Positions 25,798 to 32,179 of a stretch of DNA of 48,046 nucleotides are shown here, piece after piece. Both the position numbers and the translations under genes were made by a program. The DNA comes from Taibaiella sp. (GTDB lineage: Bacteria; Bacteroidota; Bacteroidia; Chitinophagales; Chitinophagaceae): the NCBI GenBank assembly GCA_021740995.1, contig JAIOYR010000021.1, forward strand, positions 1 to 48,046, given 5' to 3'. Every line of letters begins with the position of its first letter. The stretch's first letter is position 1. The notes under the pieces are model-generated. The model saw only the letters and a program-made list of their open reading frames with translations. It made no database searches and had not been told where the DNA came from.

Positions 25798-26505
25798 ATG
25801 GCAGCACACAAAGGCTCGATTTATCTTATACCATTGCCTGTTACAGAAGGGGCTAATCATACCCTGCCCGCAGAGGTTTATACACATACTGCCGCCATAC
25901 AGCATTATTTTGTAGAAAACATTCGCACTGCACGGCGGTTTCTGCGCACACTGCATCCAGCAATAGTTATAGACAGCCTTCATTTTTCCGAAATCGACAA
26001 ACACGCCGGCGCTGACACCGGACTATTGAAACAATGGCTCAATGAAGGCAAGAAAATAGGCGTCATGAGCGAGGCGGGCTGCCCTGGCGTTGCCGACCCT
26101 GGCAGCAATCTGGTGGCTATTGCCCATGCTGTTGGGGCAGGTGTGGTGCCACTTACAGGCCCCAATTCCATTATACTGGCGCTTATAGCATCCGGGCTCA
26201 ATGGTCAGTGCTTTTCTTTTACCGGCTACCTGCCTGTCAAAGAGCCAGCCCGCAGCAAAAAGATTAGAGAACTCGAAGCGCTGTCTATAGCCGAAAAACA
26301 AACACAGATTGCAATCGAAACGCCTTACCGAAACAACCAGATACTGGCTGATTTGCTGAAAAACTGTCACCCCCGCACCCGCGTGTGTGTAGCTATGAAT
26401 ATTACCGCCCCAAACGAATACATACGCACTAAAACCGTTGCAGACTGGAAAACAGGGATACCTGTGCTCGAAAAGCTGCCGGCTGTGTTTTTGTTTCAGG
26501 GGTAG
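25798..26505 (+). CDS. RsmI-related SAM-dependent methyltransferase (tetrapyrrole methylase fold)
   Basis: 235 residues from ATG 25798; the frame is open further upstream but there it runs through non-coding repeats. It begins MAAHKGSIYLIPLPV, analogous to the first strand of RsmI, followed by ENIRTARRFLR and GVMSEAGCPGVADPGSNLV, the SAM-binding D-P-G loop of tetrapyrrole methylases. PLTGPNSIILALIASGL and FTGYLPVK are also characteristic, as is AIETPYRNNQILADLL. The true RsmI start motif ATPIGN is replaced here, and the protein is shorter than RsmI (about 280), so it may be a paralog rather than the rRNA C1402 2'-O-methyltransferase itself. The fold is sure; the exact substrate is open. Confidence 0.85.
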   Translation: MAAHKGSIYLIPLPVTEGANHTLPAEVYTHTAAIQHYFVENIRTARRFLRTLHPAIVIDSLHFSEIDKHAGADTGLLKQWLNEGKKIGVMSEAGCPGVADPGSNLVAIAHAVGAGVVPLTGPNSIILALIASGLNGQCFSFTGYLPVKEPARSKKIRELEALSIAEKQTQIAIETPYRNNQILADLLKNCHPRTRVCVAMNITAPNEYIRTKTVADWKTGIPVLEKLPAVFLFQG

Positions 26506-26545
26506 GTTAGTAGAAAGCCACTACTTTTCCTGTTAAAATATTAAT

Positions 26546-26553
26546 TACTTTTG
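26546..26553 (+). promoter_or_regulatory. TAnnTTTG -7 element for ugd
   Basis: Reads TACTTTTG, an exact match, 23 nt before the ATG at 26577. Confidence 0.55.
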
Positions 26554-26576
26554 CACCCTGATTTATACACAACTAA

Positions 26577-27956
26577 ATGCAGATAACTATAATAGGCACC
26601 GGCTATGTAGGGCTGGTTACGGGTACATGTTTTGCCGAAACCGGCAATAATGTCGTTTGTATAGATATTGACGAACGCAAAATTAATAACCTCAAAGCAG
26701 GGAAGTCACCCATCTATGAGCCCGGTCTCGATGTGTTGCTGGAACGAAATATTAAGGAAAAACGTATACAATTCACCACAGACCTCGCAAATGGCATAAA
26801 AGATGCCCGTGTTATTTTTCTGGCACTGCCCACTCCGCCCGGCAAAGACGGGTCTGCCGATTTGCAGTATGTACTGGATGTGGCCGAGTCGCTCAGCAAA
26901 ATAATTACTAAATACACCGTTATAGTAAATAAAAGCACGGTTCCCGTAGGCACTGCCGAAAAAGTGCATGCAGTGCTGGCAGCACGTCTGGATAAAGCAT
27001 TGTTCGATGTTGTCTCCAATCCCGAGTTTCTCAGGGAAGGCGTAGCCGTTGATGATTTCTTGAAGCCCGACAGAGTGGTGATAGGAACATCTTCTGAAAA
27101 AGCTAAAAAGGTAATGGACGAGCTCTACCAGCCTTTCGTTAGGCAAGGCAATCCCATACACTTCATGGACGAGCGCTCTTCCGAAATGACTAAGTATGCT
27201 GCCAACTCTTACCTCGCCATGCGTATTTCTTTCATGAACGAAATGGCAAACCTGTGCGAAAAAGCAGGTGCAAACGTAGACTGGGTACGTATAGGCATGG
27301 GGGGCGACAGCCGCATCGGCAAGCGTTTCCTGTTTCCGGGTATTGGTTATGGCGGTAGTTGTTTCCCCAAAGATGTGAAAGCACTAGCACATACTGCTCT
27401 GGATATGGAATACGATTTCAAGCTGGTGAATGTAGTGATGGAGGTCAATGACCTGCAGAAAAAAATAATGGGCAACAAAGTCCGCAATTATTTCGGCAGC
27501 AATCTTTCAGGGCTCACATTCGCTATCTGGGGTTTGTCCTTCAAGCCCGAGACCGATGATATTCGCGATGCACCATCACTCGACCTGATAAAAGAAATTA
27601 CAGAAGCTGGCGGACAGGTACGGGTTTTCGACCCCGAAGGTATGGAAAACGTTAAGCAAATTTGGGGCGATAAGATTTACTACGCCGAGGATCAGTACGA
27701 TGCACTTAAAGGTGCTACCGCTCTGATTATTGTTACAGAATGGAGCGAGTTCCGCAACCCCGACTTCGACCGCATAGCAGAGGCACTGGTGCATCCGGCT
27801 ATATTCGATGGGCGTAATGTTTACTCCCTTGAAAAAATGCAGGATCTGTCATTTTATTACGAAAGCATAGGTAGAAGAGTGATACACCCACAGGTGAGAA
27901 ATACCCTGTCTATGCCCGGAAATACGATAATAAGGGAAAGAGGAACGCTCGACTAA
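26577..27956 (+). CDS. ugd: UDP-glucose 6-dehydrogenase
   Basis: 459 residues. It oxidises UDP-glucose to UDP-glucuronate with two NAD+. The Rossmann start is ITIIGTGYVGLVTGTCFAE, with an acidic residue ending the second strand in VVCIDIDERK. The conserved STVPVGT, NPEFLREG and AANSYLAMRISFMNE motifs follow, and the catalytic Cys262 lies in GYGGSCFPKD. The C-terminal UDP-binding domain has WGLSFKPETDDIRDAPSL and VTEWSEFRNPDF. Length is typical. A strong -7 promoter element precedes it, and the next gene on the strand, uxs, uses its product, so they form a functional pair with 172 nt between them. The identification is secure. Confidence 0.96.
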   Translation: MQITIIGTGYVGLVTGTCFAETGNNVVCIDIDERKINNLKAGKSPIYEPGLDVLLERNIKEKRIQFTTDLANGIKDARVIFLALPTPPGKDGSADLQYVLDVAESLSKIITKYTVIVNKSTVPVGTAEKVHAVLAARLDKALFDVVSNPEFLREGVAVDDFLKPDRVVIGTSSEKAKKVMDELYQPFVRQGNPIHFMDERSSEMTKYAANSYLAMRISFMNEMANLCEKAGANVDWVRIGMGGDSRIGKRFLFPGIGYGGSCFPKDVKALAHTALDMEYDFKLVNVVMEVNDLQKKIMGNKVRNYFGSNLSGLTFAIWGLSFKPETDDIRDAPSLDLIKEITEAGGQVRVFDPEGMENVKQIWGDKIYYAEDQYDALKGATALIIVTEWSEFRNPDFDRIAEALVHPAIFDGRNVYSLEKMQDLSFYYESIGRRVIHPQVRNTLSMPGNTIIRERGTLD

Positions 27957-28028
27957 TTGATGCTGGAGTTTAAGAGAATTTGGAATATCACCGGTTATAT
28001 ACTGCAAATGTCTCCACCCATTCTCCGC

Positions 28029-28105
28029 AGCTTTCGACCCTTGATCTTTGACTTTCTACCTTCGACTTTAAACTTTCGACCTTCGACTTTAAACTTTCGA
28101 CTCTA
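28029..28105. repeat. Heptamer-periodic tract upstream of uxs
   Basis: Eleven consecutive 7-mers in one phase, such as GACTTTC, TACCTTC, GACTTTA, AACTTTC and GACCTTC, run to 24 nt before the uxs start. The same heptamer family forms the 266-bp tract at 46011-46276. Confidence 0.8.
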
Positions 28106-28128
28106 TACTAAACCACGAAAACAAAAAC

Positions 28129-29064
28129 ATGGCAAAACGTATTCTTATAGCCGGTGCAGCCGGTTTCCTCGGGTCACATTTATGCGACCGCTTTCTCAAA
28201 GAGGGTTATGAGGTGATAGGTATGGACAATCTCCTTACGGGCAACATCAAAAACATCGAACACCTGTTCCCTCTCAAGGAGTTTCAGTTTTATCACCACG
28301 ATGTTACTAAGTTCGTGCATGTCCCCGGCGACATCGACTATATACTGCATTTTGCATCTCCTGCCAGCCCTATAGATTACCTCAAAATGCCTATCCAGAC
28401 ATTGAAGGTAGGCGCATTAGGCACGCATAATCTGCTGGGTCTTGCCAAGTCAAAGGGCGCGCGTATACTGGTGGCATCTACGTCAGAGGTGTATGGCGAC
28501 CCGCTGGTACATCCACAGACCGAGGAGTACTGGGGAAATGTAAACCCGGTAGGTCCGCGTGGTGTATACGATGAGGCTAAACGCTTCATGGAAAGTATCA
28601 CCAGAGCATACTATACCTTTCACGGGGTAGAGACAAGAATCATACGCATTTTCAATACCTATGGTCCACGTATGCGGCTCGATGATGGTCGTGCATTGCC
28701 TACATTTATGAGTCAGGCACTCCGTGGCGAAGATGTTACAGTTTATGGCGATGGCTCACAGGCCCGCTCTTTCTGTTATGTCGATGACCTGGTAGAAGGT
28801 ATCTACAGGCTCCTTTTGTCCGACTATACCATGCCTGTCAATATTGGCAATCCTTCTGAGATTACCTTGCTGCAGTTTGCCGAGGAGGTGTTGGCACTTA
28901 CCGGCTCCAAATCTAAAATTGTTTTCGAGGCACTCCCACAGGACGACCCGAAACAACGGCAGCCAAACATTACAAAAGCAAAAGAACTTCTTGGCTGGGA
29001 ACCTAAGGTTGACAGGCACGAAGGACTCAAACACACGCTTGCCTATTTCAAACAGCATATCTGA
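28129..29064 (+). CDS. uxs: UDP-glucuronate decarboxylase (UDP-xylose synthase)
   Basis: 311 residues, an extended short-chain dehydrogenase. The NAD-binding motif GAAGFLGSH is at 9-17. [20 protein letters not shown] is diagnostic of UXS. Catalytic residues are Ser119/Glu120 in ASTSEVYG and Tyr147/Lys151 in GVYDEAKRF, with [10 protein letters not shown] and [13 protein letters not shown] further on. The enzyme converts UDP-glucuronate to UDP-xylose through a 4-keto intermediate, and the substrate is supplied by ugd upstream. The upstream 77-bp heptamer tract ends 24 nt before its ATG, and there is no TAnnTTTG element, so it may be read from the ugd promoter. A terminator follows 36 nt after the stop. 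Identification is confident. Confidence 0.94.
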   Translation: MAKRILIAGAAGFLGSHLCDRFLKEGYEVIGMDNLLTGNIKNIEHLFPLKEFQFYHHDVTKFVHVPGDIDYILHFASPASPIDYLKMPIQTLKVGALGTHNLLGLAKSKGARILVASTSEVYGDPLVHPQTEEYWGNVNPVGPRGVYDEAKRFMESITRAYYTFHGVETRIIRIFNTYGPRMRLDDGRALPTFMSQALRGEDVTVYGDGSQARSFCYVDDLVEGIYRLLLSDYTMPVNIGNPSEITLLQFAEEVLALTGSKSKIVFEALPQDDPKQRQPNITKAKELLGWEPKVDRHEGLKHTLAYFKQHI

Positions 29065-29100
29065 TTTGTTGCACAATTAGCAGCGTAAAGTATATAGATT

Positions 29101-29131
29101 GGTAAGGTTGTTCTACAGCCTTACCTTTTTT
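29101..29131 (+). terminator. Rho-independent terminator after uxs
   Basis: A 7-bp stem GGTAAGG/CCTTACC with an 11-nt loop is followed by six T residues. Confidence 0.8.
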
Positions 29132-29201
29132 CTGTCAACAATTCTTTGGGCCTCCGGTGTTTGCTATTTTATACTATCGTTCTTAGCACTCTTGAAAAAA
29201 A

Positions 29202-29230
29202 CTTTGCATCTTTGTGGCTTCGCGGTAAAA
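29202..29230. repeat. Nonamer element (CTTTGTGGC type)
   Basis: CTTTGCAT-CTTTGTGGC is followed by TTCGCGGTAAAA, two to three degenerate CTTTGTGnn units, upstream of the alpha/beta hydrolase gene. Confidence 0.55.
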
Positions 29231-29320
29231 TTTATCAATTCCCCTTCAAAAGCAGAAAATATCGTAAAATTGTACTTTGGTGAAGTCTATTAAACCATCT
29301 TCACTTAACTTTTATCACTC

Positions 29321-30013
29321 ATGGAACCTCTTATTTTACTTCACGGAGCTTTAGGGTCTTCTGTTCAGCTTCAGCCGTTGGCTGATGCGTTATCAATTAC
29401 CTACGATGTTCATCTGCTCGACTTTTCCGGTCATGGTGGCAAGCCTGTTGCTGCTGAGGCTTTTTCTATGGAGATGTTTGCAAATGATGTTATCAGTTAC
29501 ATGATGCTCAAAGGTCTCGATAAGGTGTCTGTTTTTGGCTATAGTATGGGAGGTTATGTGGGCATGTATCTGGCCCGGCACTATCCCGCGCGGGTCAAAA
29601 AAGTGGTCACCCTCGCTACTAAGTATCATTGGGACGAGGCTACTGCTGCGCGCGAAGTCCAGATGTTGAACCCCGAGAAAATTGAGCAAAAATTACCGGC
29701 ATTTGCCGCTACGCTTATAGCGCGTCACGCACCCACCGACTGGACTACAATTCTGGGGAAAACTGCGGAACTTATGACAGGCCTTGGTGCTGCCAATCCT
29801 TTGCTGGCGAACGATTACACTGCTATCACTACCCCTTCGTTGCTCTTGCTTGGCGACCGCGACAAAATGGTCAGTCTCGATGAAACCGTTGCGGTCTATA
29901 AGTCATTACCTGCAGCTCAGTTGGGCATTTTACCGGGTACATCGCATCCTATAGAGCAGGTCGATGTCGATATGCTGGCTATGATGATTTACCGGTTTGT
30001 CAGTGCGAAATAG
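29321..30013 (+). CDS. Alpha/beta-fold hydrolase
   Basis: 230 residues. The N-terminus PLILLHGALGS carries the HG oxyanion-hole motif, followed by VHLLDFSGHGGK. The nucleophile elbow is GYSMGG with Ser75, the acid is Asp179 (or 181) in LLLGDRDKM, and the base is His209 in PGTSHPIEQ. The cap region is small. No signal peptide is present, so it is cytoplasmic. Substrate cannot be told; the closest in style are the short-chain carboxylesterase and MenH-like groups. There is no ATG further upstream in frame before non-coding sequence. It is the last gene before a 700-nt non-coding region and lies 256 nt after uxs, beyond a terminator. Confidence 0.88.
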   Translation: MEPLILLHGALGSSVQLQPLADALSITYDVHLLDFSGHGGKPVAAEAFSMEMFANDVISYMMLKGLDKVSVFGYSMGGYVGMYLARHYPARVKKVVTLATKYHWDEATAAREVQMLNPEKIEQKLPAFAATLIARHAPTDWTTILGKTAELMTGLGAANPLLANDYTAITTPSLLLLGDRDKMVSLDETVAVYKSLPAAQLGILPGTSHPIEQVDVDMLAMMIYRFVSAK

Positions 30014-30145
30014 GTGTTGGCTTTTTAATCTTTTCAATTTTGTCTGTTGTCTATTTTTCAATGTTTTCCCGGTATTATTTGTTAGTTGAATCCTGTTATA
30101 GTTTGTGTGATATTGTCATTTCCGGGAAGCCCTGAGGGAGCGAAA

Positions 30146-30175
30146 TCCCAAAGCGGTTGGCATCGCCCATCGGGA
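30146..30175. repeat. 30-bp dispersed repeat, copy 1
   Basis: Begins TCCCAAAGCGG and ends GCCCATCGGGA; the central GGCATCGCC is shared with the copy at 44793-44822, with about 24 of 30 positions identical. The ends TCCC/GGGA and inner GCG/CGC are weakly palindromic. Confidence 0.6.
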
Positions 30176-30288
30176 ATATGCGGGCTATATCACACACAAA
30201 TGAATATGCCTTTGCATAATATAATGCCCTATAAATTTTATTATTATTACGCAGGCCAGTTAGTAGTGTTGTCACGGTGATTAAACAA

Positions 30289-30307
30289 CCTGCCTGCCGC
30301 AGGAAGG
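30289..30307. repeat. 19-bp palindromic repeat, copy 2
   Basis: CCTGCCTGCCGCAGGAAGG, a variant of the palindrome at 12132-12150. Confidence 0.7.
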
Positions 30308-30372
30308 TTTGCTGCGCACAAGGACTTTTGAAATGACATGGGTAAATGTCATGGGTAGGAAATGAGGGAATT

Positions 30373-30427
30373 CCCCGCCTTTTTTCAAGGAGGGGATGCC
30401 GTTGAAAAGCGAAGGCTTTTTAACGGC
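30373..30427. repeat. Double-hairpin intergenic element
   Basis: Hairpin one pairs CCCCGCCTT with AAGGAGGGG (30373-30395). Hairpin two pairs GCCGTTGAAAAGC with GCTTTTTAACGGC, 13 bp with one G-T pair and a 4-nt loop (30398-30427). TGGGGTGG follows. It resembles REP-like elements widely seen between genes in Bacteroidota, an impression from memory. Confidence 0.65.
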
Positions 30428-30652
30428 TGGGGTGGTAAACTTACGGGTGAGTAATAATATTTGTCAATGGCAGTTTACCGAGCTGCGCGCCGAACCGTGA
30501 CATGCTCGGTCTATGTTCTTTTGTTAAATTGGAATAAGGTAACATTGATAGCACTACATTTTCAGCTTCAATATCAGTTGTAAATCCCATGTGCTTTGCT
30601 TCTGTTAGCTATCGGAATTGCCTGTAGTTCACAGTTAATGTGTTTTTGCGAT

Positions 30653-30671
30653 TCTGCCTGCGGCAGGTAGG
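30653..30671. repeat. 19-bp palindromic repeat, copy 3
   Basis: TCTGCCTGCGGCAGGTAGG, a variant of the palindrome at 12132-12150, close to the 3' end of the PIN-domain gene. Confidence 0.7.
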
Positions 30672-30717
30672 TTTGCGTCAAGATTCATTTGCCTGCGTCA
30701 CCCCTCTAAATATATTA

Positions 30718-31131
30718 CTACATATGTTTCAGAAAAAACTGCTCAGCCTGCAGCACTTCTATATCTGAGAAGTAGAAGTCTTCTGTATTATCTGTTACTA
30801 TTACTTTGCAGCCCGCATGTAAGGCAGCATAGTATTGCAACCCATTTTCAAAGTCATGTATCTTTTTGTTGGTTGCAGCCAGCGTTGCTTCTTTCATGCC
30901 ACAGTCGGCTACATGTATGTGTTCTGTCAGCAACTTTATCTTGTTTTTAGCCACTGCTGCTCCATGTTTTTTCTCTGCAAAGTAGTAGGCAATTGCAAGG
31001 GCTACTGCCGATGTTACCAGTGTATATTTTCTATTGTCGGCAAGGCTAAGTATACGCGATGTGTATAAGTAGGCAGGATATTCTTTATTAAGTACAGATA
31101 CGATTACATTAGCGTCAATGTAGACTTTCAT
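30718..31131 (-). CDS. PIN-domain toxin (VapC-like ribonuclease)
   Basis: 137 residues. The PIN fold begins MKVYIDANVIVSVLN with the first metal-binding Asp6. A central acidic residue lies in HDFENGLQYYAALHAG, which is the standard E/D-x-x-x-Q/A helix, and the terminal acid cluster is IVTDNTEDFYFSD. Together these form the Mg2+ site of a ribonuclease. It overlaps the upstream antitoxin stop codon by ATGA (4 bp), the normal arrangement of a toxin-antitoxin operon. The last strands (IEVLQAEQFFLKH) match the usual P-x-x-F/L end of PIN proteins. The RNA target cannot be inferred. Three repeat elements lie in the region beyond its stop. Confidence 0.88.
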   Translation of the reverse strand: MKVYIDANVIVSVLNKEYPAYLYTSRILSLADNRKYTLVTSAVALAIAYYFAEKKHGAAVAKNKIKLLTEHIHVADCGMKEATLAATNKKIHDFENGLQYYAALHAGCKVIVTDNTEDFYFSDIEVLQAEQFFLKHM

Positions 31132-31382
31132 TTTTTGCTGTTGAAATATTCTTCTTTCAGGTTTTTTCTTTTACGCTCCGTTATGTATTCGGTTGCTCCT
31201 TCCGATACAGTATACACCCAGTCTGCTACTGGTATGTCTTCTATGTTTTTGTATCCTCCGGCGGTTGCTTTACGCAATAGTATTTCTGTAAGCCTGCTCA
31301 GGCTTATTCCTTTCGATTCTGCGTACATCTTAGCTTTCTCTATTACGTCTTCATTAATGCTAAGCGTTACTTTCGCATCCAT
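31128..31382 (-). CDS. DUF6364-family antitoxin
   Basis: 84 residues from ATG 31382 (a TTG at 31403 in the same frame is unlikely; an AAAGGAAAGG run precedes the ATG and resembles a ribosome-binding site, rare here). MDAKVTLSINEDVIEKAKMYAE, then GISLSRLTEILLRK, is the pattern of a ribbon-helix-helix DNA-binding domain as found in DUF6364. The middle part, ATAGGYKNIEDIPVADWV, is the linker typical for these antitoxins, and a charged C-terminus (TERKRKNLKEEYFN) should wrap the toxin. It would repress its own operon and neutralise the PIN-domain toxin, whose start codon overlaps this stop by four bases. Confidence 0.82.
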   Translation of the reverse strand: MDAKVTLSINEDVIEKAKMYAESKGISLSRLTEILLRKATAGGYKNIEDIPVADWVYTVSEGATEYITERKRKNLKEEYFNSKK

Positions 31383-31558
31383 ACCTTTCCTTTTATACCA
31401 CAAAAATATTATTTCTCTACGTACATTCCAATTTTGCCCGAAAATTGCATTCTAAACCTGTATTTTCACTATAGTTATCCTTCCGATTTATTAAGCTTTG
31501 TGAACTCTTTTAACTCACACAAAAGAACTAAATGTTCATCATTCCTTTTTTCTGATAT

Positions 31559-31585
31559 CTTAGCGAACTTCGTGTCCTTAGTGGT
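31559..31585. repeat. Nonamer element, three perfect-phase units
   Basis: CTTAGCGAA-CTTCGTGTC followed directly by CTTAGTGGT, 27 bp, of the same family as 25513-25651. Confidence 0.7.
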
Positions 31586-31703
31586 TCATTTTCTTCATGT
31601 GCCCCGCTTTTTCTGTTCACATTTTTGAGATAGATTTTAGTGTGTTTGCTCACAAACATTTCTCTCGCGTTTGTTAAAATAAAGTTTTTTCTGCCACAGG
31701 TAT

Positions 31704-31732
31704 TTGTATTTACGAAAATATTCGTAGGTTTG
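31704..31732 (+). promoter_or_regulatory. Promoter of the blaI-like/M56 operon
   Basis: A -33 TTG (31704-31706) is 18 nt upstream of TAGGTTTG (31725-31732), an exact TAnnTTTG match. This is the only promoter in the window where both boxes are clear. The -7 box lies between the two operator dyads and overlaps the first by two bases. Confidence 0.75.
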
Positions 31733-31750
31733 CATACGAAAACATTCGTA
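31711..31750. promoter_or_regulatory. Double operator for the BlaI/MecI-type repressor
   Basis: Two perfect dyads of form TACGAAnnnnTTCGTA lie at 31711-31726 and 31735-31750, 24 bp centre to centre. They flank the -7 box, and the second lies across the likely transcription start. Being directly upstream of a BlaI/MecI gene, they are the obvious autoregulatory sites. The family is known to bind paired dyads; the specific sequence here is read from the DNA. Confidence 0.8.
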
Positions 31751-31763
31751 CAAGGATAGCAAC

Positions 31764-32141
31764 ATGATAATAAAGCCAACAGAAAGCGAACTGGAAATAC
31801 TGAATATCCTCTGGAGCAAGGGACCCAGCACGGTACGTGAGGTGCACGAGGTGCTGGAGCAAAACAAAGAGGCAGGGTATACTACCACACTCAAGCTCAT
31901 GCAGATTATGCACGACAAAACATTGCTTACCCGCGACGCCAGTAGCAAAAGCCATGTATATACTGCCAATGTATCGCAGCAGAAGACGCAGGGACAGTAC
32001 ATAAAGCGTATGATAGATAATGTGTTCAATGGCTCAGCTTCACAGTTGGTCATACAGGCACTTGGTAATCACAAAACCAATAAAAAGGAGCTCGACGAAA
32101 TAAAGAAGTATCTGGCGGAAATGGAGAAGAAAACTAAATAG
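31764..32141 (+). CDS. BlaI/MecI/CopY family transcriptional repressor
   Basis: 125 residues. The winged-helix N-terminal domain (1-75) is standard for the family: IKPTESELEILNILWSKGPSTVREV, then YTTTLKLMQIMHDKTLLTRD, the recognition-helix and wing region. A helical dimerisation tail (about 80-125) ends with LDEIKKYLAEMEKK. BlaI proteins bind as dimers to dyads and are cleaved or released when the partner M56 metallopeptidase is activated. The gene lies 13 nt after the second operator dyad, and the M56 gene follows 38 nt downstream. Autoregulation is therefore very likely. No beta-lactamase gene is nearby, so the regulated process is not known. Confidence 0.92.
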   Translation: MIIKPTESELEILNILWSKGPSTVREVHEVLEQNKEAGYTTTLKLMQIMHDKTLLTRDASSKSHVYTANVSQQKTQGQYIKRMIDNVFNGSASQLVIQALGNHKTNKKELDEIKKYLAEMEKKTK

Positions 32142-32179
32142 ATTGATTGTAATCCACTGAAAATTATAACACAGTTTTT

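Larger units (their letters stand above)
30014..30717. other. 704-nt non-coding region with several repeat elements
   Basis: No gene is supported here. It contains one copy of the 30-bp repeat (30146-30175), two 19-bp palindromes (30289 and 30653) and a double-hairpin element (30373-30427). The remaining sequence shows no promoter, RNA gene or coding signal that I can recognise. Confidence 0.65.
31383..31763. other. Divergent intergenic region between antitoxin and blaI-like gene
   Basis: 381 nt. It contains a clean three-unit nonamer element (31559-31585) and, near its right end, the BlaI-type promoter and double operator. No gene is supported. Confidence 0.6.

Noticed and set aside
30086-30280. 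Small open frame in the 700-nt gap
   Set aside because: It runs through the 30-bp repeat and has no family resemblance or promoter.
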